Shown in pieces: positions 21,594-32,760 of a stretch of DNA of 64,000 bases. Made by a program: the position numbers and the translations under genes. The notes beneath the pieces were generated by a model. That model saw only the letters and a program-made list of their open reading frames with translations, had not been told where the DNA came from and made no database searches. Position 1 is the first letter of the stretch. The number at the start of each line of letters is the position of its first letter. Location: the NCBI GenBank assembly GCA_035236585.1, contig CP141132.1, positions 52,207,880 to 52,271,879 of the forward strand. The letters are read 5' to 3'. This stretch comes from Warburgia ugandensis (Eukaryota > Streptophyta > Magnoliopsida > Canellales > Canellaceae).

Positions 21594-24425
21594 TTTTTAT
21601 ATAAAAAATCTTAAATTTTACATTATTTTAGTGCATTTTATTGTTCATTTTCATATTTATATGATAGATTTCTATAAAACTACTTATTTATCATCTAACC
21701 ATAATTTGGCATATTTTTAGGCTTGGAAAGACATCCATAGGTAGGTATATATTGAACCATATAAAGTAATACTAACTGGGACTTTTCTCATTTTGTAGGT
21801 TGTAGATTACACACTGTTAGGAGCATAAAGGGTTAGATGGACCAATCAACCTTCCAAATCTCATATCAAGTTCAAATAAAAGTGGATGGCTTAGATAAAG
21901 CCAAAATAAGTTTTGGATGACCCGAATCAAGTTAAGAAGCATTGGATCATGCTCTGGCACTTATCAATTGAAGAAGGAGTGTCAATATCATTCTCAGAAT
22001 AGTAAAAAATCTCATGCATGTTACCACCTTTTGGGTGTCCATTATCACATGCAAAGGTGGCAAGATTTTCATGCATGCATTTACCACCTTTCAAAGCTTA
22101 CATGTGAAGCATGAAACGCACAACAAAAAGAGATGTCCCATGCAAGCTTAAACAATGTCACACATTTTGCACCTTATCTAATTCACAAATCCTTGGAACT
22201 AAGGGCCCACAAGAGGAGATGTTTTACATATAAGGAGATCCACTTGGAGAAGGATATTTAATAAAACTGGGGAGCATATGTTGAAATCATGTTCTATATT
22301 ATAAAGGGAAGCTTTTCAAAAAGTGTTTTACTTATAGGGTGGTTTGGCTTGAGATGTTTTAAGAGTGTTAAACATGTTTTATTAGGAGGGAGGAAAGGAG
22401 ACATTTTTGCACTTACCCAATTGGAAATCAAACTCTCACAATAATAACATTCCCTAAAAAGTGTCTGTGTGGTGGGGCTGCACTTTAGAAAGACTTAAGA
22501 GAGGAAAAAGAGAGGGATGTCTCCTTCTTATGGGCCTTTTAATGTTTGTCTTTAGAAGAGGAATTGGGGAGAATCTTTTAGTTTTTTTATTTTGAAAATA
22601 AGACTCCCACAAAAGGAGATGTATTGATTAATAAAAAAAGGAAAGGGGTTGCACTTGCTAAGATTTATATTTGGAAGTTTTCTTATTCTTATGAGAAGAA
22701 GAAAACAAGTTACATATAGAGGAGGATATGAGAGTGAAGGTAGTGACATCTGAGTTTTATAGGGCAGAAAGGAGATGTCTTACAAGGGGATTTCAAGAGA
22801 GGCTTGGCTAGTATTGAAGGAGATGTTGAGGGGGACTGTTGGTTGAAAATGTTTCTTCTTCTTTTTTCATTGCTGTATCTTTCGTGTTTTTAGTTCTTCC
22901 TATAGGCTAAAGGCTGAAGACATCTCTCTTAGGTGCTTTCCTTGACTGGTTTTAAGGTAGACACCACTCCTTTGGGTAGACATTTTGTTCTATATAGCTT
23001 TCTCTCTTGGCTGGTTTTCATTGTTGCCTTGCTTGGTTATGGGTGTGGAGTATATCCTAGAAGACTTGCTTGATGCATGACACATCAAGGGACTACTAGG
23101 TGTAGATCTTCAGTCCGGGGAAGTCTTTTGTTCTAGTTTTTCTTAATTTCCTTTCATTTTCAAAATGTAGTTGTAATGATTCAAGATTTGAGATCAATAA
23201 AATTCCATGTATGTTTATTTATATTAAAGTTTAGTTTTAAATTTTATGTGTTTTGTTCTTGATATTAGTTGTATGTTTAATAAGTTCAATTCTATGCTTT
23301 AGCAATAGCTTATGTGTTTAATTTTAGTATTTTTTATTTCACGTTTTAGCACTTGATTATGTGTTTCAATCTAGCTTGCTTATGATGATTTACATTCATG
23401 TTTTGGCATAATGTATGTGATTTATCTTAGCATAAGCTTAGGAAGTTGTTTTGATGCTTAGATTTCAAGTTATTCTAGTAATTATTTGTTCTATTCTAGC
23501 ATAATTTAGGAACAAGTTTGCTTCAATTTTAGCCAAAGACTAAGTGATATTTTTCTAGCTATTATAGGACTACTTTCATCATTCTTATGCATAGGTAGAA
23601 TACATGCTAATCCTAGTTAAGTTAGATGCATGTTTTGTACTTTCATTCATGTCAGTTTCATGCTAGATTTTCATCATTTTTATGATTGTTTTTTCTCTAA
23701 TTTGTAGTTGTATTGTTGGACTATTTTACTTCAGTCTTTAGATTTGTTGTTCTATATAGTCATTGGTGTGTTTAGGACATTTTTTTTCTATTGTTTTTGC
23801 ATTGTATAATTGAACAAATTTTGCATAGATTATAATCATGCTAGGCTAAATTTTGATAGACATGGATTAGAGTGGTCATGCCCTACATTAATAAACACCA
23901 CTTACTAGTTTCTAATAAATTTTAAACATCTTTAGAAAGTTGATTTTGAAGTTAGTTTAATTTGCAAAAGATAGTTTATCTTTAGTATGATCTTTTGATT
24001 CGATGTCATTACCTTTCGTATTAGATTCTTGAAATTAGATCCTTGCTCTATTATAGTTCGATTTTAAATAGAATACTTAAGGTTTGATATCTATCTAACT
24101 TTTAAAGCTTTACTAATTTTTAAAATTAAGTTTTCAAAGAAACCATTTCTCTAGAAAGTAATCATAGTTTGGATTCAATTTTTGAATAATGAAAGGAAAT
24201 AATAAGTGGTGAATCCTAATGCTAGTCTAAGTGACCTTTAATCCTAGCATTTAATTTTAGTTCATCAAGTCATCTTTGAATTTTTTCTAATTTAGTATAA
24301 TTTTAGGTTTAATAGTTTAGGATAGTTTGGTGCTTTAACTATGATAGTATAGCCTCCCTCTTGATTCAACCTTGCACAATACTACAATTGATTAATTGTG
24401 TACTCTTCAAAATTAAACTCAAACA
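21594..24425 (+). mobile_element. Complete-looking family A LTR
   Basis: It starts TGAGTGTCCATTTTTATA and ends AAACAAG just before a primer site, for about 2.83 kb. Much of it aligns with 45381-47596 at roughly 80-85% by eye, for example GGTGTGGAGTATATCCTAGA near 23043 and 46755. An AATAAA signal lies at 23197 (GATCAATAAAATTCC), in the same place as GATCAATAAATTTCC near 46918, the likely polyadenylation region. It contains no gene. The many short frames are LTR sequence. Confidence 0.8.
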
Positions 24426-24428
24426 AGT

Positions 24429-24446
24429 TTTTAGTGTAGTTGCTGG
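24429..24446 (+). other. Degraded tRNA-Asp-type primer-binding site
   Basis: TTTTAGTGTAGTTGCTGGG follows the LTR end and aligns with the family consensus TTTTGGCGCCGTTGCCGGG with about five transitions. Confidence 0.65.
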
Positions 24447-24931
24447 GAGATGATTGTGTAGCCAAAGTACCATCATATTACATTAGGATTTTGTTTAGAT
24501 ATTTTTTCTTTGGGGTGAAATTTTAGTGAGGGAAATTTAATTTTAAAGGGTTATAATAGTACATGTCAAGGGTAAACCATCCTTTTGTGGAAGAGAAGGT
24601 GGTTTGTAAGTAGTTTACCTTGTACAAGAATACTTAAATTTGGGGCCCCATTATAAGCTCTACTCGAATCTTTATATGTCTAGGTTTCAGGATTTGCATT
24701 ATTAATTTAGATTTTCATATTTTTTTAGTAGTATAATTTCATATAGATTGCATTCATCTTTAATTGCTGTATTTTTTTTTTTTTCTTTGGATGGTTTGCA
24801 TTATAAGAGCCTAATTAACAAAAGGATAGGCTATGCTTGGACATAACCAACAAGAGATAGGTTGTCTAGGTTATAGTGTCCTATCTGTTGTGACTTGGAC
24901 CCTTTGTGTAGCATATAAGCAATTGCGTTAG

Positions 24932-24979
<48 letters not shown>

Positions 24980-25560
24980 GCATTTATAGGTCACACTTAT
25001 CTAGTTTAATGTGATTTATATGTTGATCAAACTACCATAGTAGATGGAAATTGATTAGTAAGGTCACCATACTTAACAAGATCAAGCGAGGATGTCATTA
25101 TCATATCTTATCCCACCTAAGGTTAATTATCTCCTATTGTAAACCTTATCCTTCCAATTTTAAATTAAAATAATTTAGAAGAGACCTATAGAATCCTTTG
25201 AGCTTATAGGGCCCTCTTGGAAAGACGTGGTCTACTGTCACTGCAATGGCCATGCTCTAAATCCCTACTAGTTTCTAAACAACTAGCTTTGCCAACACAT
25301 TCTATGGCTCAGATTACCTACAGCTTATCGATGAGGCTGTGAAGAGGTTGATTTGGTTAGGTTCTAACTAATAAGTAGTAGAAGAAGTTAGAAAGAGAGG
25401 ATAAGCTATTTAGATTAGGATAATCTAAAAGCTACTACCCTTGAAGAGCACTCAAGATAATCAAAACATTTAGTTTGTTGGCACTAGGGATTGCTTACCT
25501 ATCTTCTTTAGATTGTATGTCATTTTAGTCACTACGTTGCATAATTTAATTTAGGTTTCC
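24447..25560 (+). mobile_element. Degraded family A 5' internal region
   Basis: The first 200 bp match the leader at 19582-19945. Downstream (25025-25560) a gag gene would be expected. I can read only short open pieces such as FYGSDYLQLIDEAVKRLIW near 25300, which is not enough to call gag. A TTA microsatellite lies inside. Confidence 0.5.
24933..24979. repeat. (TTA)n microsatellite
   Basis: About 47 bases of uninterrupted TTA trinucleotide repeat, 15-16 units. Confidence 0.96.
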
Positions 25561-25578
25561 TTTTTCTAAAAAATAATA

Positions 25579-25768
25579 GGGGAGCCTTGGTGCAATGGTA
25601 AAAGTTGTCATTGTGTGACCTTGAGGTCATGAGCTTAAGGCGTGGCGTGAAAACAGCCTCTTGCAAAAATGCAAGATAAGGCTGCGTACTATAGGCCCTT
25701 GTGGTCTGCCCCTTCCTCGGACCCCACATAGGCGGGAGCTTCATGCACCAGGGCTAACCTTTTTTTTT
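25579..25768 (+). mobile_element. Au-type tRNA-derived SINE
   Basis: About 190 bp with the plant Au SINE layout. The head GGGGAGCCTTGGTGCAATGG includes the polymerase III A box. A B-box-like region follows (GGTCATGAGCTTAAGGC, where the consensus has GGTTCGA). Next come the body words AACAGCCTCTTGCAAAAATG, AAGGCTGCGTA and CCCTTGTGGTCTGCCCCTTC, then GGCGGGAGCTTCATGCACCAGGGCT and a run of T. Flanking direct repeats TTCTAAAAAATAATA (25564-25578) and TTCTAAAATATTA (25767-25779) are the target duplication. It carries no protein. Au elements use LINE machinery in trans. Confidence 0.93.
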
Positions 25769-25773
25769 CTAAA

Positions 25774-26290
25774 ATATTAAATTAAATTAAATTAAAACTC
25801 TTTTTTGTATATAATGTTAAAAAAAATTAAAAAAATCTTTTAGTATATGCACGTGTGGATGTGCAATGGAATCAAAAAGTTACTCAAAATAATCTAATTT
25901 ACCATCCAACCTGATCTATTGCACTCAATGGTAGATCAATAAACTAGTCAAAGGGTTGGTCCATACTGTAAAAATAACTGAGAAGATGGTGGTTCATCCC
26001 CATGGGGGAACCATCCTCACTTTAATGATGATCCTACAACTATAGTGGATGATGATGCTCTTCCACTATGGAGGAATGATCCTCTCTTTGATGATGGACC
26101 ACCAGCTCTCATGAATGACAATGATTCTTACCATAGAGGATCAATCATCTACCAAATAGAGACTGGAGAAGGAACTATAATAGGGAATGGGATCAACACT
26201 GTGCACATGAGGACAATTGGCATAACGAACATCCTCCTAGGAGAAAATTAAGAGAATACTGACAACCTACTCATACCAGAACATATATTT
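25774..26290 (+). other. Unassigned DNA with a short acidic open frame
   Basis: It begins with four ATTAA-type pentanucleotide units (25774-25796). A 68-codon frame at 26045-26251 is rich in Asp and Asn and contains the repeated words GATGATG and CACTATGG. I recognise no family. It may be the tail of a gag or a neighbouring repeat. It lies immediately upstream of a family A LTR fragment. Confidence 0.3.
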
Positions 26291-27210
26291 TATTGTATTA
26301 AAGAGTGTTTAAGCATAGATTTTAGGTTGAATTTATATCTTGAAAAGTGTGCATATTTCTTATTCTTAAGCCCCTATACATGCGCCACTGTTTTATATAT
26401 GTTTCACTTCAATAAATCCCATTAGTTAATGAGAAATTTCATTGTTGATTCCTTATGTTAAAGTTTTTCTATGTCGATTGTTGTGGTCCTTGAATATTGC
26501 ACATCATGTCTAATTCTATGTCCAAGTCCACTTGAATGTTAAACACATCATTCTAGTGTAGTTTCAAGTCAAATTTCATGCGCACATTTTATAGGTTCAT
26601 GCATTTTATTTGCATGATTTCTTAGGAACCCATTTAGCTTTTTAAGTTGTTTTTTTAATACTCTATTTAGATCCATATGCACAAGCTTTCATTTCATGCA
26701 TTCTAGCCTTATTTCCCACTCCTAAACTAGGTGCACAACTCCATGAGTCATGCTCATGGTGAATGAGTTAGGTTTTCTTAGTTAATTGGTTGTCAGTTGT
26801 CACTTTGATTAATTTGAGCTTAAATTACTGTGTTTAGTTGTTTTACATCTTAGGTTAGATAGTCCTTAAATTTTGTTTTTAGAAAGTGTTAGTTTTAGCA
26901 AGTTTACTTAGTTTAAGTTTCCTAGATTAGGTCATTCTAGTTTTGCATTAGTTTCTTTTATTGAATCCAAGTTGGTTAAGAAAGTTTCTAATTTTATTTA
27001 GGATCTTTATTTTAAGAAAGTATCCTTTAGTTCATGTTTCCTTTTCCATGTCATTTAAATTTCTAGTTTAAATTAAATTCAATATTTCCTTAGTTAGGAT
27101 AAGTGGTTTAAATAAAATCCAATCAATATACATAACCATGATCGAACTCACTTGCGTGCAAATTAGTATATTGATTTACTTACGAGTAATTTTAAAGCTA
27201 CCCCATTTAG
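26291..27210 (+). mobile_element. 3' part of a family A LTR
   Basis: It contains an AATAAA signal near 26411, then the family 3' signature: TTTTAGAAAGTGTTAG, TTAGGAAAGTT-like runs and an end resembling GATCGAACTCACTTGCGTGCA near 27143. It is replaced abruptly by family B LTR repeats at about 27210. Confidence 0.6.
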
Positions 27211-28153
27211 CATGGATTTGCCTATGACGAGATGATATGCTCTGTTGTGGGTTTTGGCGTGGATTTGCATATGATGACCTGATATGGATTTGGCATGGAT
27301 TTTCTTATTGGTGAGATGATGTGCTCTGATTTTGATTTGGCATGGATTTTCCTATTATTGAATCAAGAAGTGATTCAATTGTTTTATCATTTTATTGATG
27401 ATTTATGCATACTGAGAGTAAGATTATTCCTTCACATGGATATCTTGTGATTTTACTTATACAGATGCTATACATGGATAGATTTAATCTTGAACAGAAA
27501 TTGTTATGCTAATTGGGTTACACATGCTTATGATATGTTTTGAGTTTACTTTGCAAAGATATGTTATGAGATGATTAATCATGAAAATGCTTACTTTATG
27601 AGTTGATGTGACTTGAAGCTACATGGATTCAATTATAATAATGTGTCACTTGCTTTGGGCCCAATGAATGTATTCTTCTCTTTAGAACAGATTTATAAAT
27701 GGCTTGGAATTTCATTTGTATTTGGCTTTGTGTATATTACCAAACTACATGTTCAAACGCCTACCACGCACATGCTTGCTAAGTCAATGTAATCTATTTA
27801 TGATGTCTCAAGATTGAAGAAATTGACTTGAAGGAAAAATAGCTCAAGGTAGAAGGAACATTGGATGAGGACAACCGTAGGATGAGCCTATGCTGACAAT
27901 GTAAGTATATGACTTCCACTTGATATTTGTGGACATGTATGTATATGCATTTATAGAGTTGGATGTGAGATGTGAATGGATAAAATCCTAGAAAATATTA
28001 AAAATAAATTCACTGTATTTTAGGATTTTTGAAATAGATTTTTATTGTAGAGATGACACTTGAGTTTTGTAAAAAAAAAATTAAAAAAAATTATGTCTTT
28101 TGCAATATGCATTTTAAAGATAATGAAAAATCATTTAAAAACCTAGCATCACA
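27211..28153 (+). mobile_element. Truncated family B LTR, 3' part
   Basis: It starts inside the CATGGATTTGCCTAT tandem array and runs to the LTR end CTAGCATCACA at 28153. It aligns with 31166-32096 and 44061-45020. It keeps the A-rich stretch after GAGATGACACTTGAGTTTTG seen in each copy. Confidence 0.8.
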
Positions 28154-28775
28154 GTTGGTATTTAACACCAAACCATCTAATTTGAGGTTGATTGGGCCGC
28201 ACACATTGGCCTAACCATAGATTAGTGATCAGAAACCCAGATCCATAATTAATTTGAGTGATCACCTTGATCTGACCAAGACCTATCACTAAGTCTCTAG
28301 AACAACCACTACATTGCTCTTTGATAGGTAATGGTTCTATGGTTGGAGTGATAGCTTAGCATATCTGTGACCCTCCCATGCACTGATCAGTAGTAGAGAC
28401 ACTCAATCTAAGATTTCCACTTATGAATCAACAACTAGATCTACAAATTGATCAATCAATAAATCGGGCTAAAGGAGGTACACATTTTAAATGACAATAA
28501 GTGCCACATGAGATAGGTGGACTAAGATTTTTATCTTGGAAAGTTTAATAATTGATATGTTTTGATAAGGATGAGTTAATTCAGATGATGATTTACATGA
28601 GTACTATCTTTTATTACAAAAATTATGGAAGCATGTGAAAATGTGGTTGATATCTTAAAAATATGAGCAATTATGTAAAATCCTATAGAACAAAAATATA
28701 ATCTACAAAAAATACCCTATTTGTAGATTATATTTATATTATATAAAATTTTACATAATTGCTCATATTACACAA
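28154..28775 (+). mobile_element. Short internal domain without gag or pol, copy 1
   Basis: It lies between an LTR end and the next LTR start (622 bp). It opens with TTGGTATTTAACACCA (28155-28170), a decayed initiator tRNA-Met primer site (TTGGTATCAGAGCC in active plant elements). No coding frame is present. GATC-containing words are frequent. It ends in a large hairpin instead of a polypurine tract. The copy at 32097-32760 has the same parts in the same order, so this is an inherited structure, not chance decay. Confidence 0.75.
28660..28769. repeat. Large hairpin at the end of the internal domain, copy 1
   Basis: Outer arms at 28660-28681 and 28748-28769 are 22-bp perfect inverted repeats (AATATGAGCAATTATGTAAA...). 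Inner arms at 28694-28708 and 28721-28735 are 15-bp perfect (AAATATAATCTACAA). The loop is 12 bases. The LTR start TGTAACAACCC follows six bases later at 28776. It may be an old MITE inside the element or a structural RNA signal. Confidence 0.85.
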
Positions 28776-31700
28776 TGTAACAACCCTCAATTTTGAGTTC
28801 CTTTCTATGTATCTGTATACATTTTTAATTGGAATGGGATTAGGAATTCCATTAAAATTGAATTCTATAGAAGTGACCTCATAGAAAACTCAAATTTTGA
28901 CTTTGAAATATCAAAATTTGAACGTATGCATTGAGACGACTCCAACAACACTAATTTTGTATGAAATGAAGAACGAAGTGGAAAAATCCCAAAATTTTAC
29001 AAATTTGGAAGGGGGTCAAAATTGATAACGACACTACATGGAGCCTCACTCCCAAGGAACACTGAACCCAAAAGCATCAACCGAAAAGGAGATCCGGCAA
29101 AGTAAATCTCTCTCTTCCTCCGACTACCCACCATCACCCCAGTGCAGCTAATTTTCCTCCCCTTCTTCAATGCCATTCCCTCAACTTTCCTCATTCCTCT
29201 AATGCCAGCAGGAAACCCCAAACCAAAAAACCTTCTTTCCCCATCCAGTTTCTCTCTTGCTGAGCATTGCCCAAGATAGCCATCTATGACAATGGTCTAT
29301 GACAGCCATCAATGCCCTTGATGCAGCGGCTTGTGCCCAACTTATCGATGATGCCACACCTATCTCCCATCTTCTCCCCATTCCAATTGTCAATGTCAGT
29401 GGCTTAGGACTATTGCCTAAGCAATGCGATAGCTTATTTTTCCACCTTGCCTCTCTCCTTTGGCATAACCTGACTAATGTGCCTATAGGCCAGTGTTCTA
29501 AGTTCCTCCTTCCTGTCCCTTTCCATGGGTGTCATCTTCCTCTGCTCCATCACCAACAACTATAACTAGTTGTTGAATACAGTGTTGTACAAGAAGGAAA
29601 ATGACTTGGATTGAATATCCAAGTTATTCATGGTGTTCCCCTCAACGTCAAGGACAAAACCCATCAAGCAATTTGATGATTGGGTTCATCCGATAGAGAT
29701 CCAACTCTCCTAGCAGTAATTTGATCACTAATCCAAATCTAACCATTAGATCAACTATTCATAACTTGATCCATGATTGATCTAGCCCTTGATCTGACAC
29801 ATGTAGATCAACAACCAATTGAGTTTCCATTCTAATCTGAATGTAGATCTAGCAATGGGCAATCCAATCAATTAATTATTCAATCTTATACTAGGATCTG
29901 ACTATTCATTAGCCACCAGAACTTAGACCTATGTCTTTGAGCATTTCATCTTCTTGACCAGTGACCAAAACATTTGATCAGAGGCATCTACTCTTAGATT
30001 TTGTCATAAGCACAATCAGTAAGATTTTAACTCTTATATTTCTATATGAAACCAAGTATATTACTATTAATGAATATAATGGCCAGAAATTATTGATCTA
30101 TAGTAAATTATAGTTTCAAAGTTTGATCAAATTGTTAAAATTGAGATTGATGAAAATTTATGATCAGATGACTCGGTTAGAACATCAATCCACAAGATCA
30201 ATGATCAGATCATCAAATCGAAGGTTTCTGATATCAATCAAGGACTAGAAACTATAGATGTATAATTTAGAATGGTCTAAAGATTGGACGATGCATTGAG
30301 AGCTAATCCAACTATTAAATTTAAGATTTGATGAATTGATGGGGTAAATTGATGAAGTTGAACTATGTTTCCCCAAATTTGTGTCATAGAGGTTGGGATT
30401 GACTACTTCTGTTGATTTTGAAAGTTTTTATGACTATAATTCTAGGTAGGTTGTTCTAACGTCTTTAAATTATCCATATATTCCAACTATGACTAGATTG
30501 TTAGTCTAGTAAAATAACATGTATTTAATCAAATACATGTTATGATAGATTTTAATAAATTGATGAATGACATGATTACAAATTGTGAATGCATCACTTC
30601 TTATGGGTGACATAGATGATATATATTCCCACGTTGTTTGATGTCATTGGATATGATTAATATGATGTATGGATATTATTAATACATATGAATGGCATTG
30701 ATAAATATATGGAGTCTCTATTTTTATTTGAAAATGTGAATGATGATTTATTAGGTAAATGCATAAGTTTGAAATATGGAGGAGACTTTGTTAGAATTTT
30801 AGTAGAAATGAATTGTTCATTTCACTGTAAGACCATTAGTACACCATTACTAACACTTGCATTTCATATATACTTTTCATGAATTTGGTATCTCATTTTA
30901 GTTGAATGCATAACCATGATTTGATGCGTGATTAGTGTTTCATCGTATGTTGCTTCTTACATTCAATTGAAGTTTGATTCACTATTCATACTTGTAGATA
31001 GCTAGTGAGAGTGGCCTAAGGGGGTGACTAATGAGGGTAGCCAATGATAGTGGGTGCAAGAGGCATTGATAGGCTTCTAGGTGCTAACAATATGGTCATG
31101 GTTTGGGCTGAGATGAATTATGAGATGCTTTACATGCATGATTTGGTCATAATTTTGATTTTTGACATGGATTTGCCTATTATGAGCAGATAGGCTTGGT
31201 TGTGGGTTTGGCATGGATTTGCCTATGGTGTCCTGATATGCTCTGATATGGATTTGCCTATTGGTGAGCTGATATGCACTGATTTCAATTTTTCATAGAT
31301 TGTTTGTTATTGAATAAAAAAAGTGATTAAATTATTTTATCATTTTAATGTTGATTTATGCATATTAAGAGTATGATTATTCCTTCACATGGATATCTTA
31401 TGACTTTACTTGTACTGATGTTGCATGTGGATAGATTTAATCCTAGATGGATTTTGTTATGCTAATTTGTTACACATGCTTATGATAAATTTTAAGTTTA
31501 CTTTCTAAATATTTGCCTACTTTATGAGCTAATGTATTATGAGATGATTAATCATAAAATTGCTTACTCTATGAGATGATATATTATAATAATGTGTTGG
31601 GTGTTTAGTACCCTATGAATGTACTATGTTCTTTATAATAGATTTAGGAGTGGCTTGGAATTTCATTTGTATTTGCCTTTATGTATATTGCCAAATTAGA

Positions 31701-32096
31701 TGACACATACCTACCAGACACAAGCTTATTGAGACATTGCAATTTGTACACAATGTCTAAGGTTTGAAGAAATTAAATTGAAGGAAAAATAGCTCAATGT
31801 AGATGGAATATTAGATGAGGAAAATAGTAGCATGAGCTTATGTTGACAATGTAAGAATATGATTTCTATTTGATATTTGTGGACATGTATGCATATGTAT
31901 TTATACAGTTCAACTATGAGCTATGGCTGGATAAAATTTTGAAAAATGTTAAAAATAAATTCATGATATTTATGAATCTTTGAAATATTTTTTTGTTATA
32001 GAGATGGCACTCAAGTTTTGTAAAAAAAATTTATGTCTTTTGTTATTTACATTTAAAAAAAGAAACCAAAAGTGGTTAAAAAATTGGGGAATCACA
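28776..32096 (+). mobile_element. Full-length family B LTR (3.3 kb)
   Basis: TGTAACAACCC start and ATCACA end, 3321 bp, flanked on both sides by the short internal domain. The motif GGTCAAAATTGATAACG lies at 29013. The block near 31010-31080 (GAGTGGCCTAAG, AGAGGCATTGATAGGCTTCT) and the CATGG tandem units (31166 onward) are shared with the other copies. Small frames at 28997-29565 are on opposite strands and overlap, and I take them as noncoding. Confidence 0.85.
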
Positions 32097-32760
32097 GTTG
32101 GTATTTAACACCAAACCATCTAATTTGTGATTTATCTACCCCCACACATTAATCTGACTATAGATTAGCAATTAGACTCCTAGATCCATAACTAATTTGT
32201 TTATATACCTTGATCTAACCATGACCTATCACCATGTCTCTAAAAGAATGACAAATCTAGCCCTTTTTCCATGTTCTGCCCACTGATTAACCATTTGATG
32301 ACAGATCTATGAAATTAGGCACTACATCTCTTTGTGATCTATAATGATTCCATGATTGGAGATATAGATTAGCAGATTGGTTAATCAATAAACCAAGCCA
32401 AAGGAGTTACATACATGAAAATGGGGATAAGTACCCCATGAGGTATGTGGATTAAGATAGCTATCTTGAAAAGTTTAATAATTTCTATGTTTTGATAAGG
32501 ATGAGTTCATGTAGATGATTATTTGCACGAGTATTATCTTTAATTACAAAAATTGTAGAAGCATGTGACAATGTGGTTGATATCTTGTGACACATTTTAC
32601 TTCACCAAATAAAAAATTGTTTTACTAAACATAAACTTAAAAATATGAACAATTATGTAAAATCCTATATAATATTAATATAATATACAAAAAATTCCCC
32701 ATTTTTGTATATTATATTTATATTAGATAGGATTTTACCAATTTCGTACAATCCATTAAA
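32097..32760 (+). mobile_element. Short internal domain without gag or pol, copy 2
   Basis: Second copy of the 28154-28775 structure (664 bp). It opens with the identical primer-site remnant TTGGTATTTAACACCA (32098-32113), has the same GATC-rich noncoding body, and ends in an equivalent hairpin before the LTR start TGCAACAACCC at 32761. Confidence 0.75.
32641..32745. repeat. Large hairpin at the end of the internal domain, copy 2
   Basis: Main arms at 32663-32693 and 32702-32732 pair at about 29 of 31 positions around an 8-base loop. The outer part (AATATGAACAATTATGTAAAA) pairs less well than in copy 1. Confidence 0.8.

Noticed and set aside
24771-24786. T run as the tail of a LINE or SINE
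   Set aside because: There is no element body next to it. It is a simple homopolymer run.
25532-25744. 70-codon minus-strand frame
   Set aside because: It is antisense to the Au SINE, which is a polymerase III element without coding capacity.
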